A DNA stretch of 64,000 nt from Crocosphaera sp. (GTDB lineage: Bacteria; Cyanobacteriota; Cyanobacteriia; Cyanobacteriales; Microcystaceae). The notes under the pieces are model-generated. The model was given only the letters and a program-made list of their open reading frames with translations. It did not search any database and was not told where the DNA came from. Below are positions 25,527-34,652 of this stretch, one piece after another. The stretch is taken from assembly GCA_030065205.1 (NCBI GenBank), contig JASJDN010000005.1, positions 62,001 through 126,000 on the forward strand, read 5' to 3'. Within the stretch, counting starts at the first letter, position 1. Each line of letters begins with the position of its first letter. The position numbers were made by a program, and so were the translations under genes.

Positions 25527-26774
25527 TTAATTTAATTGATTACTAACTGCTTGTTGAATTTTTAAAGCAGCCTCTTCTGGTGTCATTTCTCCAGCCATCA
25601 CTTGGTGATAAAGAACAGAACCATATTCAAAGATAGCTTTATTTTTCTCCAGTTGATCTAAAGAAACAATAATCCCTGTTTGAGATTGTTCAAATAATAC
25701 GGCTTGCTTAGGAAACAAACTAGCATCAACTTTAGCATTTTTATTAACAGGAATGAGAAAAGCTGCTTTAACCTGTAATTGTTGTTGATATTGAGCATTG
25801 GTGGAAAACTGAGCCAATTTCAGGGCTAATTGATGTTGATTTTCACTAGAAGCCCGATTAAAAATAAAACCAACAGTCCATAAAGGAGGAGTCGCTGGTT
25901 GATTTTCTCGACCAGGTAATAAAGCAAGTCCTAAATTATTTGCGCCTAATGCTTCGCTCAGCAGAGGTAACCAACCTGATGAACAAGCTGTATAGGTTAA
26001 CCTCCCCTGGATAAAGGCTTCTTTTAGGGTATCAATATCCTCAATGAGATAAAAGTTAGGTTCATTCTGGGCATTTTTTAGCCATTGCATCCACTGTACC
26101 CAACCCTGATTTTCCCCTAAAACCATGCGCCCAGACTGATCAAATAATTGCCCCCCAAAAGCCCCTATTCCCCAAAAGTTGGTACTAAAATCAGACAGTA
26201 ATCCCACGGAATAACCCCGACGAGCTTGTAGAATTAATTCATCTAAGGTTTTGGGAACTTCTTTTACCTTATTTTTGTTATAACAAAGAACTTGGGTTCC
26301 TAAACGAACCGGTATGGCATAAATTTGGTCGTCATAGCTAACTCGTTGCAGGGCTTCTCGTCGAAACTGGGATAAGTCAAAATCCTCTTCATCCACACTA
26401 TTTAAGTACCCTAAACGAATCAGTGAGGCAATTTTATCATGGGTTAAAGAAACCGAAAAAATGTCTGGACCGGCACCTCTGGCAATTTCTCGACTAAATT
26501 CAGACAATTGTTCATCAGGTAAAACAAATTTCAGAGATATTGTAACATCAGGATTAAGTTTATGAAACTGCATTGTACTATCACTAACAATCTCTTGAAA
26601 ATAAGCACTTTGTTTTTCTGTTAGTCCCACAGGAATCTCTGCCCAAACTGAAATTTCTCCTTTTAGACGTGTTTTTGAACTCTCCAGATTGTCAATTTCA
26701 TTACTAGCACAACCGTTGATTAATAATAGACTGATTAAAATAACAGTTACGAGGAAATTTTTAATATTTATCAT
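25527..26774 (-). CDS. Extracellular solute-binding lipoprotein (family 1, sugar type)
   Basis: The 415-residue protein starts with a lipoprotein signal peptide ending in LLINGCASN, with Cys22 as the lipidated residue. The rest looks like a family 1 periplasmic binding protein: NPDVTISLKFVLPDEQLSEF, ARGAGPDIF, YAIPVRLGTQVLCYNKNKVK and WTVGFIFNRAS. No permease or ATPase gene is beside it. Its neighbour, 18 bp downstream, is an MscS channel. The two may be co-transcribed, perhaps for osmolyte handling, but that is inference. The ligand is unknown. Confidence 0.87.
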   Translation of the reverse strand: MINIKNFLVTVILISLLLINGCASNEIDNLESSKTRLKGEISVWAEIPVGLTEKQSAYFQEIVSDSTMQFHKLNPDVTISLKFVLPDEQLSEFSREIARGAGPDIFSVSLTHDKIASLIRLGYLNSVDEEDFDLSQFRREALQRVSYDDQIYAIPVRLGTQVLCYNKNKVKEVPKTLDELILQARRGYSVGLLSDFSTNFWGIGAFGGQLFDQSGRMVLGENQGWVQWMQWLKNAQNEPNFYLIEDIDTLKEAFIQGRLTYTACSSGWLPLLSEALGANNLGLALLPGRENQPATPPLWTVGFIFNRASSENQHQLALKLAQFSTNAQYQQQLQVKAAFLIPVNKNAKVDASLFPKQAVLFEQSQTGIIVSLDQLEKNKAIFEYGSVLYHQVMAGEMTPEEAALKIQQAVSNQLN

Positions 26775-26867
26775 TGCTTATTGTAGTAGATAATTACTTA
26801 TTCTTCTAGTCTGTAAAAAGTATAACCTTTATGTTACAGTTAATTAGTATAATTGATATTTTTAACC

Positions 26868-27464
26868 ATGAAACTCCTCTATTTATTCTTACCCTTAAGT
26901 ATTATAGCGATCGCTTGGTTTGCTTTTGGTATTTATCAGGCCAATAGTGCGCCTTTACCCATTGGTTTTCCGACACCTACTGCTCCTAATAAAATAGAAA
27001 TTAAACAATATCCTGCCTATCGTGCTGCTACTTACAATTATTCAGGGAATCTCTCTGAAGCAGGAAGTCAGGCTTTTTCTTCTTTATTCCAACATATTAG
27101 TAGCAATAATATTTCCATGACGGCACCAGTAGAAACTCGTTATCCTTTGAGTACCTTAGAGAATAATGAGAAAACTGGGGAAGCAACGGTTTCTTTTCTT
27201 TATCGTAACACCGATATTTATCCCCAAGAAATAGCAGATAATATTACGGTTGAAGATATTCCTGCTATGACAGTATTAAGTATAGGATTAATGGGGGGTT
27301 ATTCTTATGAAAGTTATCAACAAGGGTTAGAGAAACTAAAAAATTGGCTATCAGAAAACCCTTCTTATGAAATGGTAGGAAAACCCCGTCGTTTGTTTTA
27401 CGATGGCCCTTATAAACCGGATGCAGCTAAACGGAGCGAGATTCAAATTCCAGTAACAAAATAA
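26868..27464 (+). CDS. SOUL family heme-binding-like protein
   Basis: A 198-residue protein with an N-terminal hydrophobic segment (KLLYLFLPLSIIAIAWFAFG) acting as signal or anchor, then a SOUL/HBP domain: IEIKQYPAYRAATYNYSG, the NNISMTAPVETRY signature and VGKPRRLFYDGPYKP near the end. SOUL proteins bind tetrapyrroles, so a role in heme or chlorophyll handling is possible. A TTG at 26853 is in frame, but the ATG at 26868 places the signal segment correctly. It is divergent from the solute-binding protein gene. Confidence 0.87.
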   Translation: MKLLYLFLPLSIIAIAWFAFGIYQANSAPLPIGFPTPTAPNKIEIKQYPAYRAATYNYSGNLSEAGSQAFSSLFQHISSNNISMTAPVETRYPLSTLENNEKTGEATVSFLYRNTDIYPQEIADNITVEDIPAMTVLSIGLMGGYSYESYQQGLEKLKNWLSENPSYEMVGKPRRLFYDGPYKPDAAKRSEIQIPVTK

Positions 27465-27668
27465 AGGCTGATTAAAACAGAAGAAAACTTCAACATTAAA
27501 GAAGAAAAGATAAATTATCAAGTAGTTATAGTCAAAATAAACCCTGTTCCCTCTACCAACTGACTGATGCTATCGAAGGTGCAAGATAGAAGTCTAAGCA
27601 TTAAGATTTGTAACGGTCTTGGCACACTTTCTTAACAGTCGCTATAGTCAAGAGGCAAAAACAAAATT

Positions 27669-27702
27669 CCCCGAATTTAGTAAATTACGAGTGAATTTGG
27701 GG
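27669..27702. promoter_or_regulatory. Hairpin in the leader of the secretin-like gene
   Basis: Ccccgaattt at 27669-27678 can pair with gaatttgggg at 27693-27702, a 10-bp stem including G-T pairs. It ends 6 bases before the GAGGAG ribosome-binding site of the gene starting at 27718. It could affect translation or be an operator. No factor is suggested. Confidence 0.4.
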
Positions 27703-27717
27703 TAAGTGAGGAGATTT

Positions 27718-29685
27718 ATGAACAACTTATCTCGTTGTATTGCTCTGTCTTTATTTATGGGCATAGTAGTAGGCTTTTGCTCCAAAGTTTCTGCTCAAAA
27801 GCAAGCAGAGGTTAACATTACGGTAACCGAACCGGCTCCTGGCGAGTCGCCAGGGTGCGAAGACAAGACGTTTGCTAAACAACTCGAAACCCAATCAGCA
27901 GCCTCAGAAATCGTTGAACTGTACTATATCCGTTCAGCCAGCACTATGGTCGCCATACTCAAAGAAATCGCCAAGGTCAATCCTTGTTTGGGAAGGATGG
28001 TTATCAACTCTCAGGGAAACAACGCCATTGTTTTATACGGGAAGGAAGCACAACGGAACTTCCTCAAACGGGTGGTTGCGATGTTAGATTTACGGCGTGA
28101 GGGAGTAGATATGGCTATGTGGGGCATACTCGTATCCAGTGACAACCCGGGGGAACTGTCTCAAGCTATGAGAGAAATCAACAAAGAAATTACGCGAACA
28201 CGGGAGCTTCTTCTAGACACCTATTTAGCATTTGAAGAAAAAGCTAGAACAATTGAGGTAGATAGCCAAGTACAAAACCTATTCACCCAACTCGGCTATC
28301 CCAATGCCTTAAATCCTAATCGCCCTTATCTTTCCATGACAGATATTTTGCTGCGAATCAGTGCAGCGAGAAACCCCGATGAAAATTACAGAAACATCGC
28401 CGAAAATTTGTGTAACATCTTCCAAGATGATAAGTATTTGTACTACACCCAAGAATTAGACAAAAGACCGTTCAGCAATTATCTTGATAAGGTGATACCT
28501 GGAGTGGAAAATGATTATGGTGATCAATGCAATAACTACCAATATAATTCACAGCATCGTTATTTAGCCCGATCATTCAGGAGAAGAAAGGCTATACTTG
28601 ACTTTGCCCTCAATTATGCTCATTTTGCTCAAAAACCCAATGAGTTTGACCCAAAAGCCCTGCAAAAATCGGCTGAAAACTTGAATTCATTCTTGAGTCC
28701 TATTGTTGATGCCATTAACCGCGATGTAGAAGAGTTGTTCATCGAACCCACCCTCAAAAGAATTCAAGAAATCGTCGGTGAATTTTGGGATGTTTCCTAT
28801 GCTGAGGTGGGTCGAACCAAAGTTGTCGGTTTAAATGGTATTCCCTCTTCTGTTAAATCCACAACCGTTAGTGCATTTGATGAAACAGGACCGTTTCGGG
28901 CCAATGAATTGTTAGAAGAAGCAGGAAGACTCAACGAATTTTCTAAAGACTTATTCCCCAGTTTGGCTGCAGAAGCAGTTCCCGCTTCCTCAGTGGTAAG
29001 TTTAGTGGCTGCTTTGAGCAAAGATCGCTCATTATTTCGTGCCTTAACTTCGGGGGTATCTTTAGAAGTTACCCCTTCTGTGTTACGTAATAGCACCTCA
29101 GCCGAACTGGAAATTGACTTGATTACCGCACCACAGAGTACCCAAGAAGTTACTGGAGATGGAGAGGTCAAACCGTTATCACGCATTAGCCAGAATACAG
29201 TCACGACTACGGTTTATGTCAACACTTTAGACCTATTTACCCTTTCTACCTTCAACAGTCAAACGACCATAGATGGGGGACGAACTTATATTCCAGTGAT
29301 TGGAACCATTTGGCAAGGAATATTTAGCGGAGTTCCCATTTTTGGTGAGCTATTTAGTTGGAAAAACCATCCTAAAAATGTGCAGCATCAAAGTATTGTC
29401 TTGACCAATTCTTTTATCGTTCCTACAGCTATGGGACTCGCACCCTTACATGATAGAGGAAGAGTAACTGATTTATATAATGCTTGTAATGCTGTTAACA
29501 GCTATGTATTTTCCCAGGAACGACGATTGCAAGAAATCAAAGAAGAGGAAGACCGCACTTTTTTGAATCGTGATTCTTCAGAAACACAAGTATTTGGTCA
29601 GCCCCCATCTTTTACTTCCCCAATGTTTGGAGTACCCACCAGTTCATTTTCAGAGTGTGATAAATTCCGAGTTAACCCTCAGTAA
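27718..29685 (+). CDS. Exported secretin-like protein of unknown function, 655 aa
   Basis: Begins with a signal peptide (CIALSLFMGIVVGFCSKVSA). An early stretch resembles a secretin N-type subdomain: ELYYIRSASTMVAILKEIAK, then VINSQGNNAIVLYGKEAQR and KRVVAMLDLRREG. A long helical region follows. Near the C-terminus, GGRTYIPVIGTIWQGIFSGV, PIFGELFSW and QSIVLTNSFIVPTAMG resemble the last strands of a secretin barrel (VPxLGDIPxLGxLF ... LxIFLTPxIV). It may be a divergent outer-membrane channel or a secretin-derived periplasmic protein. The frame opens at a GTG (27706), but the ATG at 27718 has GAGGAG just upstream. No pilus or type II genes are adjacent. Confidence 0.65.
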   Translation: MNNLSRCIALSLFMGIVVGFCSKVSAQKQAEVNITVTEPAPGESPGCEDKTFAKQLETQSAASEIVELYYIRSASTMVAILKEIAKVNPCLGRMVINSQGNNAIVLYGKEAQRNFLKRVVAMLDLRREGVDMAMWGILVSSDNPGELSQAMREINKEITRTRELLLDTYLAFEEKARTIEVDSQVQNLFTQLGYPNALNPNRPYLSMTDILLRISAARNPDENYRNIAENLCNIFQDDKYLYYTQELDKRPFSNYLDKVIPGVENDYGDQCNNYQYNSQHRYLARSFRRRKAILDFALNYAHFAQKPNEFDPKALQKSAENLNSFLSPIVDAINRDVEELFIEPTLKRIQEIVGEFWDVSYAEVGRTKVVGLNGIPSSVKSTTVSAFDETGPFRANELLEEAGRLNEFSKDLFPSLAAEAVPASSVVSLVAALSKDRSLFRALTSGVSLEVTPSVLRNSTSAELEIDLITAPQSTQEVTGDGEVKPLSRISQNTVTTTVYVNTLDLFTLSTFNSQTTIDGGRTYIPVIGTIWQGIFSGVPIFGELFSWKNHPKNVQHQSIVLTNSFIVPTAMGLAPLHDRGRVTDLYNACNAVNSYVFSQERRLQEIKEEEDRTFLNRDSSETQVFGQPPSFTSPMFGVPTSSFSECDKFRVNPQ

Positions 29686-30177
29686 ACTGCAGTTAATCTC
29701 GTGAAATTTGATTGAGAAAAGCTAATTTTTCTTTGTTGTTCCCTATTTTTTTTATTAGTTTGAAGACTAAATATCAAGATTTCCTGACATTTAGGCAAAA
29801 AGAGCAAAAATCTTAATATTGTCTTTATCTGTGTGCCTTTTTGGGCCACAAAACCCAGTGGGGTATACCTCGAAAAAAATGATCAAAAATGTGTTATTAT
29901 AAATTTGGAGAGTACAATAGGAATAGAGTGCGTATATATAGGGTCATATTCAATAAAATCTATGGATAACATAGAAACAGTATTATTAACGCAACATAGA
30001 GACGCTACACATAAACTCAAACCGTAGGGTGGGTTAGACGGCTAAAATTCAGGTAATGATTAGAATCTTATTATCCGTTGTAACCCACCATTTTAGGGGT
30101 TTAAACTGCTAGAATATCATAGAAATCTACAACATAATTCAGAAATGCTACAATTGAGTAAAATATAAACTAAGAAC
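29686..30177. other. Intergenic region with a dispersed repeat
   Basis: No convincing gene. A 64-codon plus-strand frame at 29833-30027 has no ribosome-binding site and overlaps a repeat. The recognisable object is the MITE-like element at 30024-30098, listed separately. The last 70 bases are AT-rich and should contain the HEPN gene promoter. Confidence 0.5.
30024..30098. repeat. MITE-like repeat (gtagggtgggttagacggc family)
   Basis: Starts gtagggtgggttagacggc and ends taacccaccatttta, with ggtgggtta and taacccacc as a 9-bp inverted repeat. It shares 18 bp at its left end with the element at 50853 and clearly belongs to one family with it. Confidence 0.75.
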
Positions 30178-31818
30178 ATGGAAGATTATTCTCAGGAACT
30201 TGAGGAGTTAAAGGCTCTTTATCATGCAGAAGAGTACGACAAAGCTGTAGAAAAAGCACAAATTTTATTAGATAAGTATCCAAACGTTCAAGATGTTTAT
30301 CATTGTTGTTGGGATATTCTGGTTCACGCTGGACAAAAGATTGAAAATGTTGAATTAATTAAGACAGTAATTGATAATGCTGAAAAGAAGTTAGATAATT
30401 TAGATTATTTAACCAAATTAAAGTTTTATCTTTTATTATCTGATGGGTACTTTTTCCTTTATAGCAAAACTCAATCGCAAATTGATCGAGAAAAGATTAT
30501 ATTGAAATGTAAAAAATACTGTCAAAATATAATTCTATATAGAGAAAAAATTGAGTTTGAATACTTATGTGCTGCTATTACTAATTATACTTTCTGCCTA
30601 ATGAATGAAGGACGTATTATTGAAGTAATCGACTATTACTATGATGTTTTATTAGATCAACAAGGTTACACTGTTGTCATATGTGATTTTGGAATAACAC
30701 TTTTTAACTTAGGTTATTCTTATTTTTCAGAAAAAAATGACGAAAGAGATTTTATTTACTACCAATCCTATAATTTGTTAAAGAAAGCAAAAAATTTTAA
30801 TGAAGACAGTCGGATAGGTTCATTAATTAGTAATTCATTGATTAAAGTAGAGAATCATCTTAAATCAAATGAAACTATAGATTTTTATGAATTTTTACGA
30901 TCAATGAATTTATTAGAGTTGCATAGTGTACAACAAGAATTACAAAAACAATGGCAACCTTCTCCTTACTTAAAATTTATAAAAGAGCAACGACTTTTAC
31001 TGACAATAAATCCTAAAGTTTTATATTATAAGCAACAATATAAAGATAACTTAGCTTTGCCTAATGTAATTATCAACAACATTGATGAAGAAAAAAATAA
31101 AAAATTAGTCTATATTTTTAATCAAATCAAGGAAGAATTTGTTACTGCTAGACATTTATACTATCAAAGTTTCTCTCAAGATCAAGAAATGATTGAAGTT
31201 AGTAACATCACTGAATATGTTGATACATTAGATTCTGCTTATTTTGGTTTGAAGGGTGGACTTTTAAAAACGAGTTTACGTCTTTCTGTAGATTTATTAG
31301 ATAAATGTGCAGGATTTTTGTATGAATATTTTTATGATAATTTAGATTTAAAAACTCCTAAAAAATTGAATGATATTAGTACAGTTTACCTTTACTATAA
31401 AAACTCTTTAACCTTTAATAATTTTTGGTATATTGATTTTCGCAGAAGAGTTAATAAAGATACTAAACAAGAAAATTTGCATCCAATCATCGATAAAAAG
31501 TTAGAAAATAATCCATATTTAAGAGCTTTATATAATATGAAAAAAGATTTGTACATTGAGTCTGAATATGAAAAACCTTTTCACAAACCTTTTGATGATA
31601 AAGATCATTTTTATCCATTTAGAATTTTAAGAAATTATTTAACACACCAAGGAATTACTTTGCATCAAAATGAAGTCATAGATGAATCGAAAGTCAACTA
31701 CAGTTTAGAGCAAATGCAAGAAGAAACCTACTTTTTACTGAGAATGGTAAAAGCAGCTATTATTTACTTAGTTGGTGTAGTTATGATTGAAGAAAAAGAA
31801 AAAAATACTAAAGCATAG
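30178..31818 (+). CDS. Protein with C-terminal HEPN-type RNase domain (LA2681-like)
   Basis: The 546-residue protein has an all-helical N-terminal half with TPR-like character (ELEELKALYHAEEYDKAVEK). The C-terminal half contains IKEEFVTARHLYYQSF, YFGLKGGLLKTSLRLSVDLL and FRILRNYLTHQG. The R485-N-x3-H490 motif is the catalytic R-x4-6-H of HEPN ribonucleases. The layout matches my recollection of the LA2681-like HEPN group, which is associated with defence and stress. There is no signal peptide. A PIN toxin-antitoxin pair converges on it 10 bp downstream. It is probably an RNA-cleaving effector; target and trigger are unknown. Confidence 0.68.
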   Translation: MEDYSQELEELKALYHAEEYDKAVEKAQILLDKYPNVQDVYHCCWDILVHAGQKIENVELIKTVIDNAEKKLDNLDYLTKLKFYLLLSDGYFFLYSKTQSQIDREKIILKCKKYCQNIILYREKIEFEYLCAAITNYTFCLMNEGRIIEVIDYYYDVLLDQQGYTVVICDFGITLFNLGYSYFSEKNDERDFIYYQSYNLLKKAKNFNEDSRIGSLISNSLIKVENHLKSNETIDFYEFLRSMNLLELHSVQQELQKQWQPSPYLKFIKEQRLLLTINPKVLYYKQQYKDNLALPNVIINNIDEEKNKKLVYIFNQIKEEFVTARHLYYQSFSQDQEMIEVSNITEYVDTLDSAYFGLKGGLLKTSLRLSVDLLDKCAGFLYEYFYDNLDLKTPKKLNDISTVYLYYKNSLTFNNFWYIDFRRRVNKDTKQENLHPIIDKKLENNPYLRALYNMKKDLYIESEYEKPFHKPFDDKDHFYPFRILRNYLTHQGITLHQNEVIDESKVNYSLEQMQEETYFLLRMVKAAIIYLVGVVMIEEKEKNTKA

Positions 31819-31828
31819 TAACAAGCTA

Positions 31829-32248
31829 TTATTCACTTGATTGAAGAATTATCAAAACTTGACGTGCTGTAATGATAGGAATATTCTCAACCCTATTGAG
31901 TTTAAGTAAATCAGATTTATCTCCACTAACAAGATAATTAGCGTTACCTTTAATAGCAGTTGCTAAGATAATATTATCATCAGGATCAAGTGAATAATTT
32001 ACAGTAGGAAGTGAACTAACACAGACTGAATAAGTTGTAATTCCTACTAACATTTTTCTTGCTTCTTCAGGGGTAAAGTAACGCTTTAGCTTAGGATAAG
32101 ACATAACTCTCTGTAATTCTTCGAGTTGTTTATCCGAAGTAACTAGATCAAATTGACCCTCACGCCACTGTTGATAAAGTAAATACGGAGGCGTATTTTT
32201 TCGTAACAATGCTGAAATAAGAATATTCGTATCAAGAACGAGACGCAT
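31829..32248 (-). CDS. PIN-domain toxin (putative VapC-like RNase)
   Basis: A 139-residue PIN nuclease with the four acidic positions expected for metal-dependent RNase activity: Asp6 in LVLDTN, Glu43 in QLEELQ, Asp90 in DPDDN and Asp110 in SGDKSD. It belongs to the PIN family that includes 'putative toxin component' proteins (RVMSYPKLKRY, NYLVSGDKSDLL). The frame opens at 32272, but the ATG at 32246-32248 gives the standard MRLVLDTN start. It overlaps the upstream antitoxin gene by 17 bp, typical translational coupling for a type II pair. Confidence 0.88.
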   Translation of the reverse strand: MRLVLDTNILISALLRKNTPPYLLYQQWREGQFDLVTSDKQLEELQRVMSYPKLKRYFTPEEARKMLVGITTYSVCVSSLPTVNYSLDPDDNIILATAIKGNANYLVSGDKSDLLKLNRVENIPIITARQVLIILQSSE

Positions 32249-32474
32249 CACGAGTTTTTCTAATAGCCTCATCTATATCTGTTTCAATTTCTTCCTGAGA
32301 ATAACGTAAATTGCGTTCTTGAACATAAGCAACCGTTTCCTCAAAATCTAATCTTTGTTTAACTGCTTCTTCAACGTATCGAGATAAGCTTTCTTCGCTG
32401 ACTCCTTTTTGCCCTAAAAAAGCTCGTAACCGTTGATCAATTTCTGAAGATACACTTAATGACCAATTTGCCAT
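32232..32474 (-). CDS. Antitoxin of the PIN toxin pair
   Basis: An 80-residue charged protein encoded immediately before, and overlapping, the PIN toxin gene. The N-terminal segment (WSLSVSSEIDQRLRAFLGQK) looks like a ribbon-helix-helix DNA-binding unit. The C-terminal acidic helix (YSQEEIETDIDEAIRKTRD) would wrap the toxin. It is likely to neutralise the toxin and repress the operon. Assignment rests on position, size and composition. Confidence 0.75.
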   Translation of the reverse strand: MANWSLSVSSEIDQRLRAFLGQKGVSEESLSRYVEEAVKQRLDFEETVAYVQERNLRYSQEEIETDIDEAIRKTRDASRS

Positions 32475-32638
32475 AATCTAACTATCCTTAAGATTGCAAA
32501 GGTTATTACTAATATACTTTATCAAAAAAATTGTTTTCATTTCTATACTAAACCTCGACTATCAGATAGAACAAACAATTAAACTACACTAAAATAAAAG
32601 TATTCAAACAGAACAAAAACGAAACTAAAACCGAATTA

Positions 32639-34012
32639 ATGACAGAATCAACCGCAAAAGTTCAAGTAATTGGTGGAGGGTTAGCCGGCACCGAAGCAGC
32701 GTGGCAAGTCGCCCAAGCTGGCATACCCGTGATACTGCACGAAATGCGCCCTATTCGCACCAGTCCCGCCCATCATAGCCAAGAATTAGCCGAATTAGTC
32801 TGTAGTAACTCCTTCGGTGCCATGTCCAGCGATCGCGCAGCCGGTCTACTCCATGAAGAATTACGTCGCCTCAACTCCATCATCATCAAAACCGCCGATA
32901 AACACGCCGTCCCAGCCGGTGGTGCGTTAGCGGTAGATAGAGGGGTGTTTAGCCAACAATTAACCCAAACCCTAGCAACACACCCGTTAATCGAATTAAG
33001 ACGCTCAGAAGTCCAGGAAATACCCTCAGACGGCATTGTTATTTTAGCCACTGGCCCCCTGACTTCCCCCGTTTTGGCAGAAAAGTTACAACAGTTCACC
33101 GGCATGGCTTATATGAGCTTTTTTGACGCAGCCAGCCCTATTATTGTGGGGGACTCCATCAACCGAGACATCGCCTTTTTAGCCTCCCGTTACGACAAAG
33201 GAGAAGCTGCCTATCTTAACTGTCCCCTCAACCCCGAACAATATTTACAGTTTCGTGACGAACTTTGTACCGCAGAACAAGCAGAATTAAAAGAATTTGA
33301 ACGAGAAACCGCCAAATTTTTCGAGGGATGTTTGCCTATCGAAGAATTAGCCCAACGAGGAGAAGATACCATGCGTTATGGTCCATTGAAACCAGTGGGT
33401 TTATTTGACGCAAGGTTAGGAGACTTTCGTGATCCTGAAAACAAGGAAAAACGACCTTACGCTGTTGTCCAACTTCGACAAGAAGATAAACAGGGTAAAC
33501 TGTGGAATATGGTAGGATTTCAAACTAATTTAAAATGGGGTGAACAGAAACGAGTTTTTAGACTGATTCCTGGTTTAGAAAATGCCGAGTTTGTTCGCAT
33601 GGGTGTGATGCACCGCAACACCTTCATTAACTCTCCCCAGTTACTTGAACCAACCCTACAATTTAAAAGTCGTCCCACTCTGTTGGGCGCAGGACAACTC
33701 ATTGGGACAGAAGGTTACACCGCAGCAGCATCCGGGGGATGGTTAGCGGGAACCAATGCGGCCAGGATAGCATTAGGGTTAGAACCGATTGTGTTACCGT
33801 CTACGATGATGATGGGGGCATTGTTTGAGTTTATTAGTAGTGCATCCCCGAAACATTTTCAGCCTATGCCACCTAACTTTGGTATTTTACCCGATTTACC
33901 CGTCAGAATTCGCAATAAACGGGAAAGATATGGGAAATATCGCGATCGCGCTTTAGAAGCGTTAAATCCAGTTATGAATTATCAGTCATCAGTCATCAGT
34001 TTGTCGGTTTAA
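32639..34012 (+). CDS. trmFO: tRNA (uracil-5-)-methyltransferase TrmFO, folate/FAD dependent
   Basis: Forms m5U54 in the tRNA T-loop using methylene-tetrahydrofolate and FADH2. The 457-residue protein has the FAD-binding [14 protein letters not shown] at 9-22, HEMRP at 34-38, the Cys55-containing [10 protein letters not shown], the central [12 protein letters not shown] and the C-terminal [20 protein letters not shown]. The final residues ([11 protein letters not shown]) are encoded by a cagtcat-type direct repeat (33982-33999) and look like an acquired tail. The start ATG is in the usual place relative to the FAD motif. Confidence 0.96.
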   Translation: MTESTAKVQVIGGGLAGTEAAWQVAQAGIPVILHEMRPIRTSPAHHSQELAELVCSNSFGAMSSDRAAGLLHEELRRLNSIIIKTADKHAVPAGGALAVDRGVFSQQLTQTLATHPLIELRRSEVQEIPSDGIVILATGPLTSPVLAEKLQQFTGMAYMSFFDAASPIIVGDSINRDIAFLASRYDKGEAAYLNCPLNPEQYLQFRDELCTAEQAELKEFERETAKFFEGCLPIEELAQRGEDTMRYGPLKPVGLFDARLGDFRDPENKEKRPYAVVQLRQEDKQGKLWNMVGFQTNLKWGEQKRVFRLIPGLENAEFVRMGVMHRNTFINSPQLLEPTLQFKSRPTLLGAGQLIGTEGYTAAASGGWLAGTNAARIALGLEPIVLPSTMMMGALFEFISSASPKHFQPMPPNFGILPDLPVRIRNKRERYGKYRDRALEALNPVMNYQSSVISLSV

Positions 34013-34032
34013 TTTTTTATTGAGGTTTGAAT

Positions 34033-34614
34033 ATGGTTGCAGCAAAAGAACATATTTATATGACTCCCGAAGAATATTTAGAATGGGAGGAAAAACAACC
34101 CTTAAAATATGAATATATGGATGGGGAAGTTTATGCGATGACAGGGGGAACTATTCCCCATAATACTATTGCTTTAAACTTAGCTTCTACTCTAAAAAAT
34201 CATCTGAGGAACAAAGGATGTAAAATACAAATTAATGATGTTAAAGTACAGCTATCAGAACAAGGTCCTTATCATTATCCTGATGTAGTTGTCAGTTGTG
34301 ACGAAAGAGATAAAAAAGCCTTCAAGTTTCTTCAATATCCTTGTTTAATTATTGAAGTGCTTTCCCCAAGTACCGAAGGATTTGATCGAGGAAAAAAATT
34401 CAGAAATTATCGGCAAATAGAAACACTCAAAGAATATGTTTTAGTGAGTGCTGATCAAAAACTAATTGAATGTTTTCGTGTCAATGATAAAGGAGTTTGG
34501 GAATTATACAGTTTTAGTGAAAAGGAGGAATTAAAATTAGACTCAATTGATTTTACTTGTCCCGTTGAATTAATATATGAAGATGTCATCTTAACTGACG
34601 AAAGTAAATCGTAA
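34033..34614 (+). CDS. Uma2 family restriction-endonuclease-like protein
   Basis: Second Uma2 (DUF820) protein of the window, 193 residues from the ATG at 34033, which has TGAGG 7 bases upstream. Conserved positions are present: KYEYMDGEVYAMTGGT with Glu27, HYPD with Asp84, LIIEVLSPSTEG with Glu108 and a following Lys at 121 (GKKFRNYR). The PD-(D/E)xK site therefore looks intact. It follows trmFO by 20 bp and precedes the DUF4058 gene by 38 bp, so all three may share a transcript. The function of the family in cyanobacteria is unresolved. Confidence 0.9.
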   Translation: MVAAKEHIYMTPEEYLEWEEKQPLKYEYMDGEVYAMTGGTIPHNTIALNLASTLKNHLRNKGCKIQINDVKVQLSEQGPYHYPDVVVSCDERDKKAFKFLQYPCLIIEVLSPSTEGFDRGKKFRNYRQIETLKEYVLVSADQKLIECFRVNDKGVWELYSFSEKEELKLDSIDFTCPVELIYEDVILTDESKS

Positions 34615-34652
34615 AATAGTCTTCTAGACTGTACAAATTAAGGAGATCAATT

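Noticed and set aside
28797..29204. 135-codon minus-strand ORF inside the secretin-like gene
   Set aside because: Ser/Thr-rich antisense frame fully inside a gene with signal peptide and ribosome-binding site.
29833..30027. 64-codon plus-strand ORF
   Set aside because: Runs into a MITE-like repeat and has no ribosome-binding site or recognisable protein pattern.
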